Shown here one piece after another: positions 11,641 through 20,109 of a stretch of DNA of 64,000 nucleotides (the first letter of the stretch is position 1; each line of letters starts with the position of its first letter). The DNA comes from Chaenocephalus aceratus (Eukaryota; Chordata; Actinopteri; Perciformes; Channichthyidae), in NCBI GenBank assembly GCA_023974075.1, contig CM043800.1, positions 5,557,352-5,621,351 on the forward strand, given 5' to 3'. Under the pieces are notes generated by a model that was not told the origin of the DNA, made no database searches, and was given only the letters and a program-made list of their open reading frames with translations. Position numbers and translations under genes: made by a program.

Positions 11641-12256
11641 GGGACATCCATCCAGCAGTCGTCCCAGGAGGCATCATCGGACCGGGGAAGGAGGATCGGG
11701 AGGACATCCATCCAGCAGTCGTCCCAGGAGGCATCATCGGACCGGGGAAGGAGGATCGGGAGGACATCCATCCAGCAGTCGTCCCAGGAGGCATCATCAT
11801 CGGACCGGAGAAGGACGATCGGGAGGACATCTATTCAGCAGCGACTCGGAAGCCGCCATCAGCAAGCCGGAGGAGAAGGAAGACATCTCTCTAGCAGGCA
11901 GCCCAGAAGCCGCCGTCAGCAGATCAGAGGGGACTCCACTCTCCGCTGAAACAGGGGTGTATGGAGCCAGCCAGGCCTGCCAAGCTATGGGCAGCCTCTA
12001 CCATGACAGCTGCTTCACCTGCAGCGCCTGTAGTCGATGGCAGAGAGGGAAGGCGTTCTACTATGACGCAGGAAGGGCTTTCTGTGAAGAGGACTTTCTG
12101 TACTCTGGGTTCCAGCAGTCTGCAGACAAGTGCAACGCAGGTGGACATCTGATCATGGACATGCAGGCCTGCAGGCCCTGGGGAAGTCGTACCGCCCCGG
12201 TTGTTTCCGCTGCGTCATCTGCAACGAGAGCCTGGACGGAGTGCCCTTCACTGTAG
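11588..12256 (+). CDS. Repeat-LIM fusion ORF inside LTR element
   Basis: This 222-codon open frame joins two unlike parts. Residues about 10-95 are Arg/Gly/Ser/His-rich and come from a 60-bp tandem array. Residues about 118-175 match LIM domain 1 of LIMD1 (GVYGASQACQAMG, YHDSCFTCSACSR, FCEEDFLYSGFQQSADKC). The frame leaves LIMD1 after HLIMDM because of an indel. ATG at 11588 is the first in this frame, but no initiation signal decides it. Whether the ORF is translated is unknown. It could be an accident of the repeat length (60 bp keeps all three plus frames open). Confidence 0.45.
   Translation: MEVDIGCCHQRIGGEGPRGHPSSSRPRRHHRTGEGGSGGHPSSSRPRRHHRTGEGGSGGHPSSSRPRRHHHRTGEGRSGGHLFSSDSEAAISKPEEKEDISLAGSPEAAVSRSEGTPLSAETGVYGASQACQAMGSLYHDSCFTCSACSRWQRGKAFYYDAGRAFCEEDFLYSGFQQSADKCNAGGHLIMDMQACRPWGSRTAPVVSAASSATRAWTECPSL
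11641..11823 (+). repeat. 60-bp tandem repeat, three units
   Basis: Units start at 11641, 11701 and 11761. The first two differ at one base, and the third has a 3-bp insertion and a few changes. A weaker fourth and fifth unit follow to about 11930 (GACATCT, GCAGCxxxCxAGAAGCCGCC). Each unit encodes 20 residues. Confidence 0.9.
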
Positions 12257-12390
12257 ACACTGAGAATAAAATCTACTGCCTAAATGTGCTGCGTGCAACC
12301 AGCCCATCCTGTCCTCAGAGAGGTCTGATGAAACCATTCGAGTTGTATCCATGGACAAAGACTAACATGTGGGTGTGTTGTGTGCCGTGC
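11925..12390 (+). pseudogene. limd1: Captured limd1 fragment (LIM1-LIM2-start of LIM3)
   Basis: LIMD1 is a zyxin/Ajuba-family scaffold with three C-terminal LIM zinc-binding domains, acting at adhesions, in Hippo signalling and in miRNA silencing. Here an intronless stretch reads LIM1 (GVYGASQACQAMG to FLYSGFQQSADKC), then HLIMDM, then in a shifted frame LQALGKSYRPGCFRCVICN and [14 protein letters not shown]. After a small deletion it reads [13 protein letters not shown] and [12 protein letters not shown], the lead into LIM3. The first Cys pair of LIM1 is lost to a stop and an indel. Lack of introns points to capture from mRNA. LIMD1 fits better than AJUBA or WTIP (GASQACQAMG, YSGFQQSAD). Confidence 0.88.
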
Positions 12391-12430
12391 ATCCGCTCAT
12401 TATGTGTCAGACAATAGTTCCTTGTGGAAG

Positions 12431-12454
12431 TTGCACTCTTGTTTAAGAGTGCAA
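12431..12454 (+). other. Perfect hairpin before polypurine tract
   Basis: TTGCACTCTT and AAGAGTGCAA form a perfect 10-bp stem around a GTTT loop. The 3' arm overlaps the start of the polypurine tract. Confidence 0.8.
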
Positions 12455-12464
12455 AAGAGGGAAT
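12452..12464 (+). promoter_or_regulatory. Polypurine tract
   Basis: CAAAAGAGGGAAT directly precedes the 3' LTR TGTAAGG. Such a tract primes plus-strand DNA synthesis in LTR elements and confirms plus orientation. Confidence 0.75.
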
Positions 12465-13113
12465 TGTAAGGAAATATTTGTACTGTGAAGCTTAAAAGGG
12501 AAAATGTTTTATGTAGAAACTGTGAGCTGGATTTGGGGCCTGCTAACATGTGGCTTTTTGAGGACAAAGGGAGGTGAAGCAAGACCCCACTGTGGTCTCT
12601 GGAATGTAGGGGCCTGTGAACATTTGGTTTTGTGAGGACAAAAGAAGAGGGGGAAGGTGTGGAGTTGACATACAGTCATCTCAGATCCCTGTGATAAGGA
12701 AGCTGAGCCACTGGGATTGGGGACTTAAGATGTGAGCTGTTGATGATAATTTGGGCAGCCAATCACTGGTCTGGAAGGGAGGCGCAGAGAACTCCTCCTT
12801 GGGTCAGCGAGGTATATAGACAGGAACCCCGCTGTGTTCTGCCTCTCTCTTCTCGCGTCGCTGGGACTGGAGGTCTGGCGGCCTGTGGGCAGGAGCCAGG
12901 AGTAGGCCAAACTCCTGACATTATTCATATGATACGATATGGTTGTGTATGGTAATGTATTTGATTGTATTGCATTGTATATTACCATTAAAGTAGATTA
13001 TTGTTAAACGGTTAATTGTATGCTCTGGATTCCTTCATGTAAGATAACAGCTTGTTGTAGGAACGCGAGGAGATTTAAGAAAGCGGACGAGTTCTCCACT
13101 AAATCTCTTAACA
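12465..13113 (+). repeat. 3' LTR (649 bp)
   Basis: This copy has the same length and sequence as the 5' LTR as far as read by eye, from TGTAAGG to CTTAACA. It is followed by GTAG, the right target duplication at 13114-13117. Confidence 0.92.
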
Positions 13114-13985
13114 GTAGCCAGATGCAGCGTAGCCGGGAGCGGGTGCGAGACCACAGCCTTCACCAGCTACCTGCTTAATGGAAAGAGTAGAGCGTTGCTG
13201 CTACTCGCCGAACAGAAAGAGGGATGTAATTACACCCACGTTACCGGCAGAGGGAGAAGGAGCGAGAGCACTGCCTTCACCTGGCTGGATTAATAAACAC
13301 GGCAGTTCAGCGTCTACCAGGAGCGGGGGCGAGAACACTGCCGGCTGAGTTAGAGACGAATGCCAGATGCAGCATAACCGGGAGCGGGTGCGGGAACACA
13401 GCCTTCACCAGCTACCTGCTTAACGGAAAGAACAGGGCAGTTCCGCATCTACCAGGAGCGGGGGCGAGAACACTGCCTTCACTGGTTGAGTTAGAGACGA
13501 ATGCCAGATGCAGCGTAACCGGGAGCGGGTGCGGGAACACAGCCTTCACCGGCTACCTGCTTAACGGAAAAACGAGGCAGTTTGGCGTTTACCAGGAGTG
13601 GGGGCGAGAACTGCCATTACTGGTTGAGTTAGAGACGAACGCCAGATGCAGCGTAACCGGGAGCGGGTGCGGGAACACGGCCTTCACCGGCTACCCACTT
13701 AACGAAAAAAAACGAGGCAGTTCAGCGTCTACCAAGAGCGGGGGCGAGAACACTGCCTTCACTGGTTGAGTTAGAGACGAATGCCAGATGCCAGCGTAAC
13801 CGGGAGTGGGTGCGGGAACACAGCCTTCACCGGCTACCTGCTTAACGGAAAAGCGAGGCAGTTCAGCGTCTACCAGGAGCGGGGGCGAGAACTGCCTTCA
13901 CTGGTTGAGTTAGAGAACGAATGCCAGATGCAGCGTAACCGGTAGCGGAAACACAGCCTTCACCAGCTACCTGCTGAACGGGAAG
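13114..13985. repeat. ~140-bp tandem array in DIRS leader
   Basis: Six imperfect units are marked by GTTAGAGACGAATGCCAGATG near 13349, 13490, 13628, 13770 and 13909, about 138-142 bp apart. Each contains AACCGGGAGCGGGTGCGGGAA and ACCAGGAGCGGGGGCGAGAA. The first and last units also share a CTACTCGCCGAACAGAAA segment absent from the middle ones. Confidence 0.85.
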
Positions 13986-14190
13986 AGTAGAGCGGTGCTA
14001 CTACTCGCCGAACAGAAAAAAGGGATGTAGCTATATCCGCATTACCGGCAGAGGGAGCGGAAGCGATATAGCCGGTGTCACGTGGGTCACAGGTGACTTT
14101 GTTGTTATTGGTACTCGAGCTGCGCATGCGCGCGATGGACATATCCAGTGCTTAAAGCACCGCCTCTGGCGGTCAGTAGGGACGAAATAG
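13114..14190 (-). mobile_element. DIRS-like element, 5' leader and terminal repeat
   Basis: On the minus strand this is the upstream part of the DIRS fragment whose gag begins at 4870; joining across the LTR insertion restores CTGCATCTGGCTAC-CTACAGAATGG. The outer end (about 13990-14193) reads, on the minus strand, GTTCTATTTCGTCCCTACTG and on through GCGCATGCGCAGCTCGAG, which I take to be the inverted terminal repeat of this DIRS family. It abuts L2 copy 2 with no target duplication, as expected for a tyrosine-recombinase element. Confidence 0.6.
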
Positions 14191-15010
14191 AACTCATTCT
14201 ACCCTACTGTCCTATTAGGGCATTGCGTTCCAATAATGCAGGGTTGTTGGTTGTTCCTCGAGTCTCTAAAAGTACAATGGGAGCCAGAGCCTTTTCTTAG
14301 CAAGCTCCACATTTGTGGAATCAGCTTCCAGTTTGTGTTCGGGCGGCAGACACCCTATCCGTTTTTAAGAGTGCGCTTAAGACCTTCCTTTTGATAAAGC
14401 TCATAGTTAGGGTTGATTAGATTCAGCCCCTAGTTTTGCTGATATAGGCTTAGTTTGTCGGGGGACATCTTACTTCTTCCTTCTCTCTGTCTATACCTGT
14501 GTACTCTCATGTTCCGATTAACCCAGCTTCCCCAAATGTCTTTCTTTTTGGTGTCTATATACGCTGGGATCCGGAGTCATGGATGATCCTGCGGTCCTGT
14601 GTCCTGCATCGCGAGCCCTGGATCTTGAGTCGTGGCTGTGGTCCTGGATCATCGGTCCTGGATGGATATCCTCGTGGATTCATCTTCCTATTATACACAC
14701 ATGCATTTCCAAACATTTGGACTACAGTTGCAAATGTATTATCTTTTCAATTTACACACGGCATCTATTGCACGTCTGTCCGTCCTGGGAGAGGGATCCC
14801 TCCTCTGTTGCTCTCCCTGAGGTTTCTCCCATTTTTCCCTTTAAACTGTGGGTTTTCTCCGGAAGTTTTTCCTTGTACAATGTGAGGGTCTAAGGACAGA
14901 GGGTGTCGTATTGTCATACTGATATTCTGTACAAACTGTGAAGTCCACTGAGACAAATGTAACATTTGTGATATTGGGCTATATAAATAAACATTGATTG
15001 ATTGATTGAT
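14191..15010 (+). mobile_element. L2 LINE, copy 2 (3' end)
   Basis: This is a 5'-truncated L2 copy starting at the point equivalent to 4051 of copy 1. The two agree closely over about 425 bp, with a few differences per hundred bases. It contains the last coding block with frameshifts and the whole 3' UTR, ending in ATTGATTGATTGATTGAT, the tail repeat of L2 LINEs. Confidence 0.9.
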
Positions 15011-15107
15011 AATTCCATTGTTGAGGTATTCTAAAATAGATTTATACTGTGCAATTTTTCCAAACTCATATTGGTTTCTCATACAGCATCTCTGTAAAGT
15101 ATGTGTA

Positions 15108-15111
<4 letters not shown>

Positions 15112-15157
<46 letters not shown>
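15112..15157. repeat. Poly-C tract, 46 bp
   Basis: This is an unbroken run of C. It sits exactly where the minus-strand hAT transposase similarity ends. Length and flanks of such runs are often unreliable in assemblies. Confidence 0.9.
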
Positions 15158-15159
<2 letters not shown>

Positions 15160-15654
15160 AGTCTGTAATGCGTGTTTCCAGTGGCAAAAACCTTTGACAG
15201 TAAAAGCCGCATCAGATGAAGACGTATTTACTTTAAACTGTCTACAGGGGAAACAAAAGGCTGCGTCTGCTTTTAACGAATATTCAAGCCATGGTCTGTT
15301 GTTGTACCATGCAGCGGCAAAAGTGCGCTTCTTTCCTGAAAACAATCTCCCTGGAAAACGATCCAGTTTCACCTGGTTGGGTTTATTAACCCCAAGATCA
15401 TCTGGGGCTGTTGGTCTTTGAGCGGTTGCTGGCCCAATAGCACCTGTTGATGTGCTGCAAGGTAGCGTCTGTAGTGGAGGCACCGGCACGGAGCAGGAGG
15501 AGGATGCTGGCGGGTGTGGTACAGGGTGTGGCAACGCAGGTGGTGATGGTAGGGGCACAAGGAGCTGTGCCTCGGAGGACAGCGTTGGTGGCGGCCGCCT
15601 TGATGAGTCAAGGCTTGGGCTCGCTAACTTAGCCCCGGGGTTTGCCGAGGTCAA
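15158..15654 (-). pseudogene. hAT transposase N-terminus, TTF-type zinc finger
   Basis: A minus-strand frame has a Pro/Ser-rich N-terminal region of about 90 residues followed by FAAAWYNNRPWLEYSLKADA, AFCFPCRQF and GFCHWKHAL. The W-Y..PWLEYS..DAAFCFxCR core is the TTF-type zinc finger found at the start of ZMYM/KRBA2-like hAT transposases. It is cut off at the poly-C tract, so the dimerisation and catalytic regions are absent. The frame has no ATG at its upstream end. Confidence 0.75.
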
Positions 15655-17220
15655 GCTTGTGACATTAAGGCGTGCTGCTGCAACGGCAGGTGCAGGTCGC
15701 CAGCAGAAGTTGGGTTACTGTAATAATATTACTTTTGTCGGTAACGGAGTAGTGTAACGCACTACTTTTATAATTCAGTAATCACACTACAGTTACTAAC
15801 ATTGCCCCGACACACGTTACTTCGTTACTTACTAAAATCAGTCATAATCAAACCTCAACAAACCACCTGCAAAGAACACATGCTAAGGTGAAGCTAACGC
15901 ACAGCTATTTGTTGTTTGTTTATATCACGTAGTCTGTTCTTCTTCTCTGTTTTTCCGGTTGTTGCCTGTTTGAATGACGAATACACACTACCGCCGCCTG
16001 CTGGTAAGGAGAGTTTATTGCACTCACGCATGCGCAGTTCGTACGTGCTCGGCTGAAGTCTTTGCGGTGTGCTCCAGTCTGGCTCCAGTGCAACACATGG
16101 CCAACACGCAGGAGAACACGACGACGCAACAGCGTGAGCAGAGATAGACTGCCAAAATATACAGATAGCAGGAGACAGAGACAGCCACGGTCAGAAAGGA
16201 AAACATTCAGGATCTGGATCAATGGAAACTGAACTAAAGAGAACATTTGAAACTTTAGCAGTCTGTGTGATCTGCCTGTAGGGAGGGGCGGGCCGGCCCT
16301 GCGAGTAAAAAGTAACGAGTAAAGTAACATAAATGGGAGTCTACAGAATGCACAATAAACAATAAACAAATCCAGAATAGGCGTCAGAGTGTGACGCTGT
16401 GATTGGTCTAAATGTGGACGAATCACAAATCACAACAGACACATGAATTTATTTGACGTAGTCTGCGATTTTTTTTTTGGTTTTAGTTACTATCGGACAT
16501 CACATACATCGTAGCATAAAAGTTCACAGTTTATTTATAACAAAAAAATGTAAACAATAAAAATCGTGTTTATTGGGGGAGGACAAGAATGTCAAATGGG
16601 AGGGCCTTGGCCCTCCCTGGCCCTCCCACGGCGCCGGGCATGTATTAAAGTCATAAAAAGACAGAAATGTATAATTCTTTCTTTAATAGAAATGTTTCTC
16701 TGCCCGTAAAGTGTCCAAACCAGGCTTTTCTGGATACGCGCATTTTTAAAACAGTCATTGTCCATGCCGGGTTTCAGATTATTTGTCACAGTTGCTCCGA
16801 TCAGATCGGTCTCCTCCATTTTGTAGATTATTACAACTTTTTAATCCACATAAACACATCGGCAAAATCCGGCTTACTTTGAGCATGTGTTTTATACAGT
16901 TCAATCCCTTTGTGAATTGTTTCCACTTCCGCGCCGTCCTTTATTTTCTTCATACAGCGGGAATCCAAATGAATTAATCCTGAGTCCAATAACCATCAAA
17001 GTCCACTCCAATAGTGCTCCTTAATTATGCTTTCATCCGCCTTTAACAAAGTACTTCACATTCATCAGTTTTGTGACAGTAGTTGTAGCTTTTTTGAGAC
17101 TTTTACACTTTAATTACCGCGGTTTGCACCCCCCTCCCCCTTGTGTGTGTGGGGGGTGCAAACTTTCCAACAGGAGTCATGTGGGGGGCTCTTGGGAAAA
17201 AGGTTGGGAAACCCCTGCCC
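15655..17220. repeat. Decayed DNA-transposon flanks
   Basis: Alternating GTAACG/AGTTACT motifs at 15730-15840 and AGTAACGAGTAAAGTAAC at 16305-16325 look like subterminal repeats of a hAT element, probably the one encoding the TTF transposase. A run of GGGAGGGCC/GGCCCTCCC inverted motifs lies at 16598-16630. TTGGGAAACCCCTG at 17204-17217 has the form of a hAT 3' terminus, but its partner was not found. Confidence 0.4.
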
Positions 17221-19046
17221 TACGCTGTACATATCCGGCATGAATCGCTGAAAGGTTTTGTGAAGCTTTTGTTTCGTGAAAGGCTGGCAGAGGGTGCGGC
17301 CATAGCTCTAGGCGTGGTACCCCTACATAGCGATACCCCAGGAAGCAAACAATGGAAAATGAGAAATCTCCAACGAGGCGTTTTGGGGAGGTATTTGTCT
17401 GTGTTAGAGTTTTACCTCCCTACAGGGTGCACTTTGAGGGTTTTTGACTCTGCAGACCGTTTACATGCATTAAAACCTTCATAACACACAAGGGGAGCGG
17501 GTAATAACCGGGAAAAGCATGACATGGGACCTTTAAAAAAAACACTTAGCCTTTTTACTGTAATTCTAAGAGTGGTGTAATAAAAATTGTAATAATAGTC
17601 TGCTTTCGAACAATCTCATAAACTGATTTTTACATTCCTTATGTATCCCAAACAGTCACTGAAGTCATCTCCTGCGGCTCTGTTTGTGGAAACCATGTTT
17701 TACTATGTTTGAAAATCATAAACCAAACAGTGAATCTGATAATCAAAACATATAATAATGTAAAATACAGAATATTTTTCCCTACACACAGTGTAGTCTC
17801 ATGTAATGCTCTGTGAAAGTATTTTCCAGTCTCTTGTTATCTCTATTTCTTTATGCTTGCTATGCTCAGGGGTCCAGACACAACCTCATGTGACAGTTTC
17901 AATAAATAATGATGCACCATCTTAGCATGACCACACTGTGTATAAGACACCATTAACATCATTGTATGTGTTCAACAAAACGGTTGTGTGTTACAAACTT
18001 TCAAAAGCTGTGTTCTTACATTTTTATTTTGAAATAGATTAGGTGTTTCTAGGGAAAGTGCTAGTTAGCTGCAGAACATCGAATATCTCAACATTGTGCT
18101 TGCTAATTTAATATTGGTCATTTTAGATGTAAATTGTTGTAGAAATGTGTTACATTGTGTCTCCAATACGTCTGTTGGGTTTTATCTCGCTGATTTACTG
18201 ACACATCCACAGAGAAAAAGAGCAAGACATGTTTCTCCTCCTCTTAGTAATAATTACATTAAAAAAATACTTTAAGGATTTTTTAGGGAGATACCTAATA
18301 ATTTTCAATTGGATTTGACAATCCCTAATATTCCACAGGAATATCGTTTCATTTTATAGCAGGACTACCATTTTGATTATTTTCTAGATAGTTTTGTGAG
18401 AGCAGTATTGTGCTGGGATATGTATAATGTATGCTGGTTGACCTTCAGAGAGGTGATGGTGCAACACTGAGGCAACGCATGAAGACATGCTGAGGCCAGA
18501 GGAGCAAGACGTTGAGTCAGGACACACAAACATCTCAACACAACAGTTCTGTGCTTCAGGGTCTGATATACACAAGGTGCACAATACAATGTTGTTTGAA
18601 TACGGGAATTAGCCCATTTAAACCACAGGGGACAGAATGTGGCCGGCTGAGGGGCCACTTCACTCAACTCTGACAATAATTGCTGGCTTTAGCAGTGAAA
18701 AGGGTCAGAGGTCAGACAGTTCATCAAAAGTATAAAGGAAGGCAACATGACATTTTACCAACAAAATGAACACCTTGAACCAAAACAGAAAATATTACAT
18801 CAGTAGACTTTATTAGTGAACGGTTAATTTAAATACATGACTCACATGTGTTTCCTTATGTTTCCTTAATAGACAGCAGGAATATATGTGCAGTACTACA
18901 TAACTTACTCTAATACAGATCAGTGCGGATTAGTAAAAAGAAGACATGCAAACATCCACATCTTCGTCCATCGTTAATCTTCAATGCATGTAACAAACAC
19001 TCTCTGTACACGCATACTATGTAATATAAGTATTCAACAAGACAGT
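17221..19046. other. No gene recognised
   Basis: The part from 17221 to 17540 looks like the end of a dispersed fish repeat (GCATGACATGGGACCTTTAA at 17517-17536, a TTAA-type end). From 17540 to 19046 I see AT-rich sequence without recognisable elements. Confidence 0.45.
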
Positions 19047-19050
19047 ACTC

Positions 19051-19466
19051 TGTCACGTTCACAGGTACAGATCAGAACCCAATAGCACGACTCAGATACA
19101 ACCAGTTTTTAGCAATGTTCAGTTTATTCAGGTCAGGGACAGGCAGGGGCAAAACCAGGAAATCCGTCAGACAGGCAACCGAAACCAGACGGGGAGCAGG
19201 CAGGAAGTCGAGATCCGTAAACAGGCAGGCAGGGATCAAAAACTTGGCGGAAACGACAAGACAATCTGGCAAAGGACCAGTGATAGTGAGGTGGTGTAAA
19301 TACTGTGGAGTGATGAGGGAATGAGTCACAGGTGAGGGGAAGGGCTCGGGAGACCAGGTGAGGGAAGTGAGCTGGTTACAAGGGCCTGGAGGAAGGCGGG
19401 CTCTGAACTGACAGGAGAGTTTAGATGAGCCAAACAAACATCAATAGAAGTGTCTAACTTGTGACA
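19051..19466 (-). repeat. Solo LTR, Ty3/gypsy-like
   Basis: A 416-bp unit reads on the minus strand from TGTCACAAGTT to AACGTGACA, with an AATAAA signal (minus strand) near 19130. ACTC flanks it on both sides (19047-19050 and 19467-19470), a 4-bp target duplication. No internal domain is next to it, so it is a solo LTR left by recombination. Confidence 0.8.
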
Positions 19467-19743
19467 ACTCTGTTACTTTAAGGACTGTACTCCTCATGCA
19501 GCAGAGCGTACAAACAAAACCAGGATGAAGACATTCTCAGTAACAGGTAGTAGAATTCATAAATCACACATCAAAGGTGTCTGAAGAATCAATGCATGAA
19601 CAACTGGTGAAAGCTATAATGACTCTGCCCCAGCACACCGACACAACAGCTGACCCACAGGGTTCTCTTTGCTGCTCTGTCGGTAAGGAAGTAAAAAGTG
19701 CAGAGAGCCACAGAGAGAGATGTAACCATTGGGACACTCTGAC

Positions 19744-20105
19744 GGCCCGTCCACACGGCGGCGTGCGTTGACGCTTGCCGGCGGGCGTGTCTGACACTCG
19801 ACCAACAACCAATCACATGAATCTCCCGCCCCTGACACACAAGCACACGGTTTGATTGGCTAGAGCTTGTACTGGCATATGATTTGATTGGCTGACGCTT
19901 CCGTCGAGGCGGCAAAAGTTGAACATTGCTCAACTTTTGAAGCGCGCAACGCCAGCAACGCCAGCAACGCCAGCAACGCCAGCAACGCCAGCAACGCTCC
20001 ACGTCGCTTCCCAGAATGCAGTTTGGCTAAAAGTGACGTCACCCCATTGAAAGTGAATGGGCAGAAGCGTTGGAAGCTTCAACGCACGCCGCTGTGTGGA
20101 CGGGC
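19744..20105. mobile_element. MITE with ~27-bp TIRs
   Basis: GCCCGTCCACACGGCGGCGT at the left and its near-perfect complement (GCCGCTGTGTGGACGGGC) at the right bound a 360-bp element. The inverted match continues through GCGTTGA. No coding capacity and no clear target duplication were found, so the superfamily is open. Confidence 0.75.
19943..20007. repeat. 9-bp minisatellite (AGCAACGCC)n
   Basis: Six to seven copies of the nonamer AGCAACGCC lie inside the MITE. They keep a frame open on both strands (Ala-Ser-Asn and Leu-Ala-Leu repeats), which explains several spurious ORFs. Confidence 0.9.
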
Positions 20106-20109
20106 TATA

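Larger units (their letters stand above)
4882..13113 (+). mobile_element. Full-length non-autonomous LTR element carrying limd1 sequence
   Basis: This 8,232-bp element has two 649-bp LTRs, a GTAG duplication, a primer-binding site two bases after the 5' LTR and a polypurine tract before the 3' LTR, so its orientation is plus. Its 6.9-kb interior shows no gag, protease, RT, integrase or env. It has diverged internal direct repeats, a 60-bp tandem array and a captured limd1 fragment. This is the layout of a large non-autonomous LTR derivative that must borrow proteins from another element. The LTRs look identical and have no indels between them (constant offset 7,583), which suggests recent insertion. 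It split a DIRS-like element. Confidence 0.9.

Noticed and set aside
11925..12390. A functional limd1 exon of the host gene
   Set aside because: It lies between LTRs, lacks introns and splice sites, and has frame lesions and a deletion, so it is a captured copy.
13114..13985. CRISPR-like regular array
   Set aside because: Units are about 140 bp, GC-rich, contiguous without unique spacers, and the genome is a vertebrate; it is a tandem repeat of a DIRS-like leader.
4051..14617. The 427-bp L2 overlap as a giant target duplication of the DIRS element
   Set aside because: The two L2 stretches differ at several percent and DIRS elements make no such duplication; two copies is the simpler reading.
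17204..17217. hAT terminus TTGGGAAACCCCTG as end of a full element
   Set aside because: No partner TIR or 8-bp duplication was found within the window.
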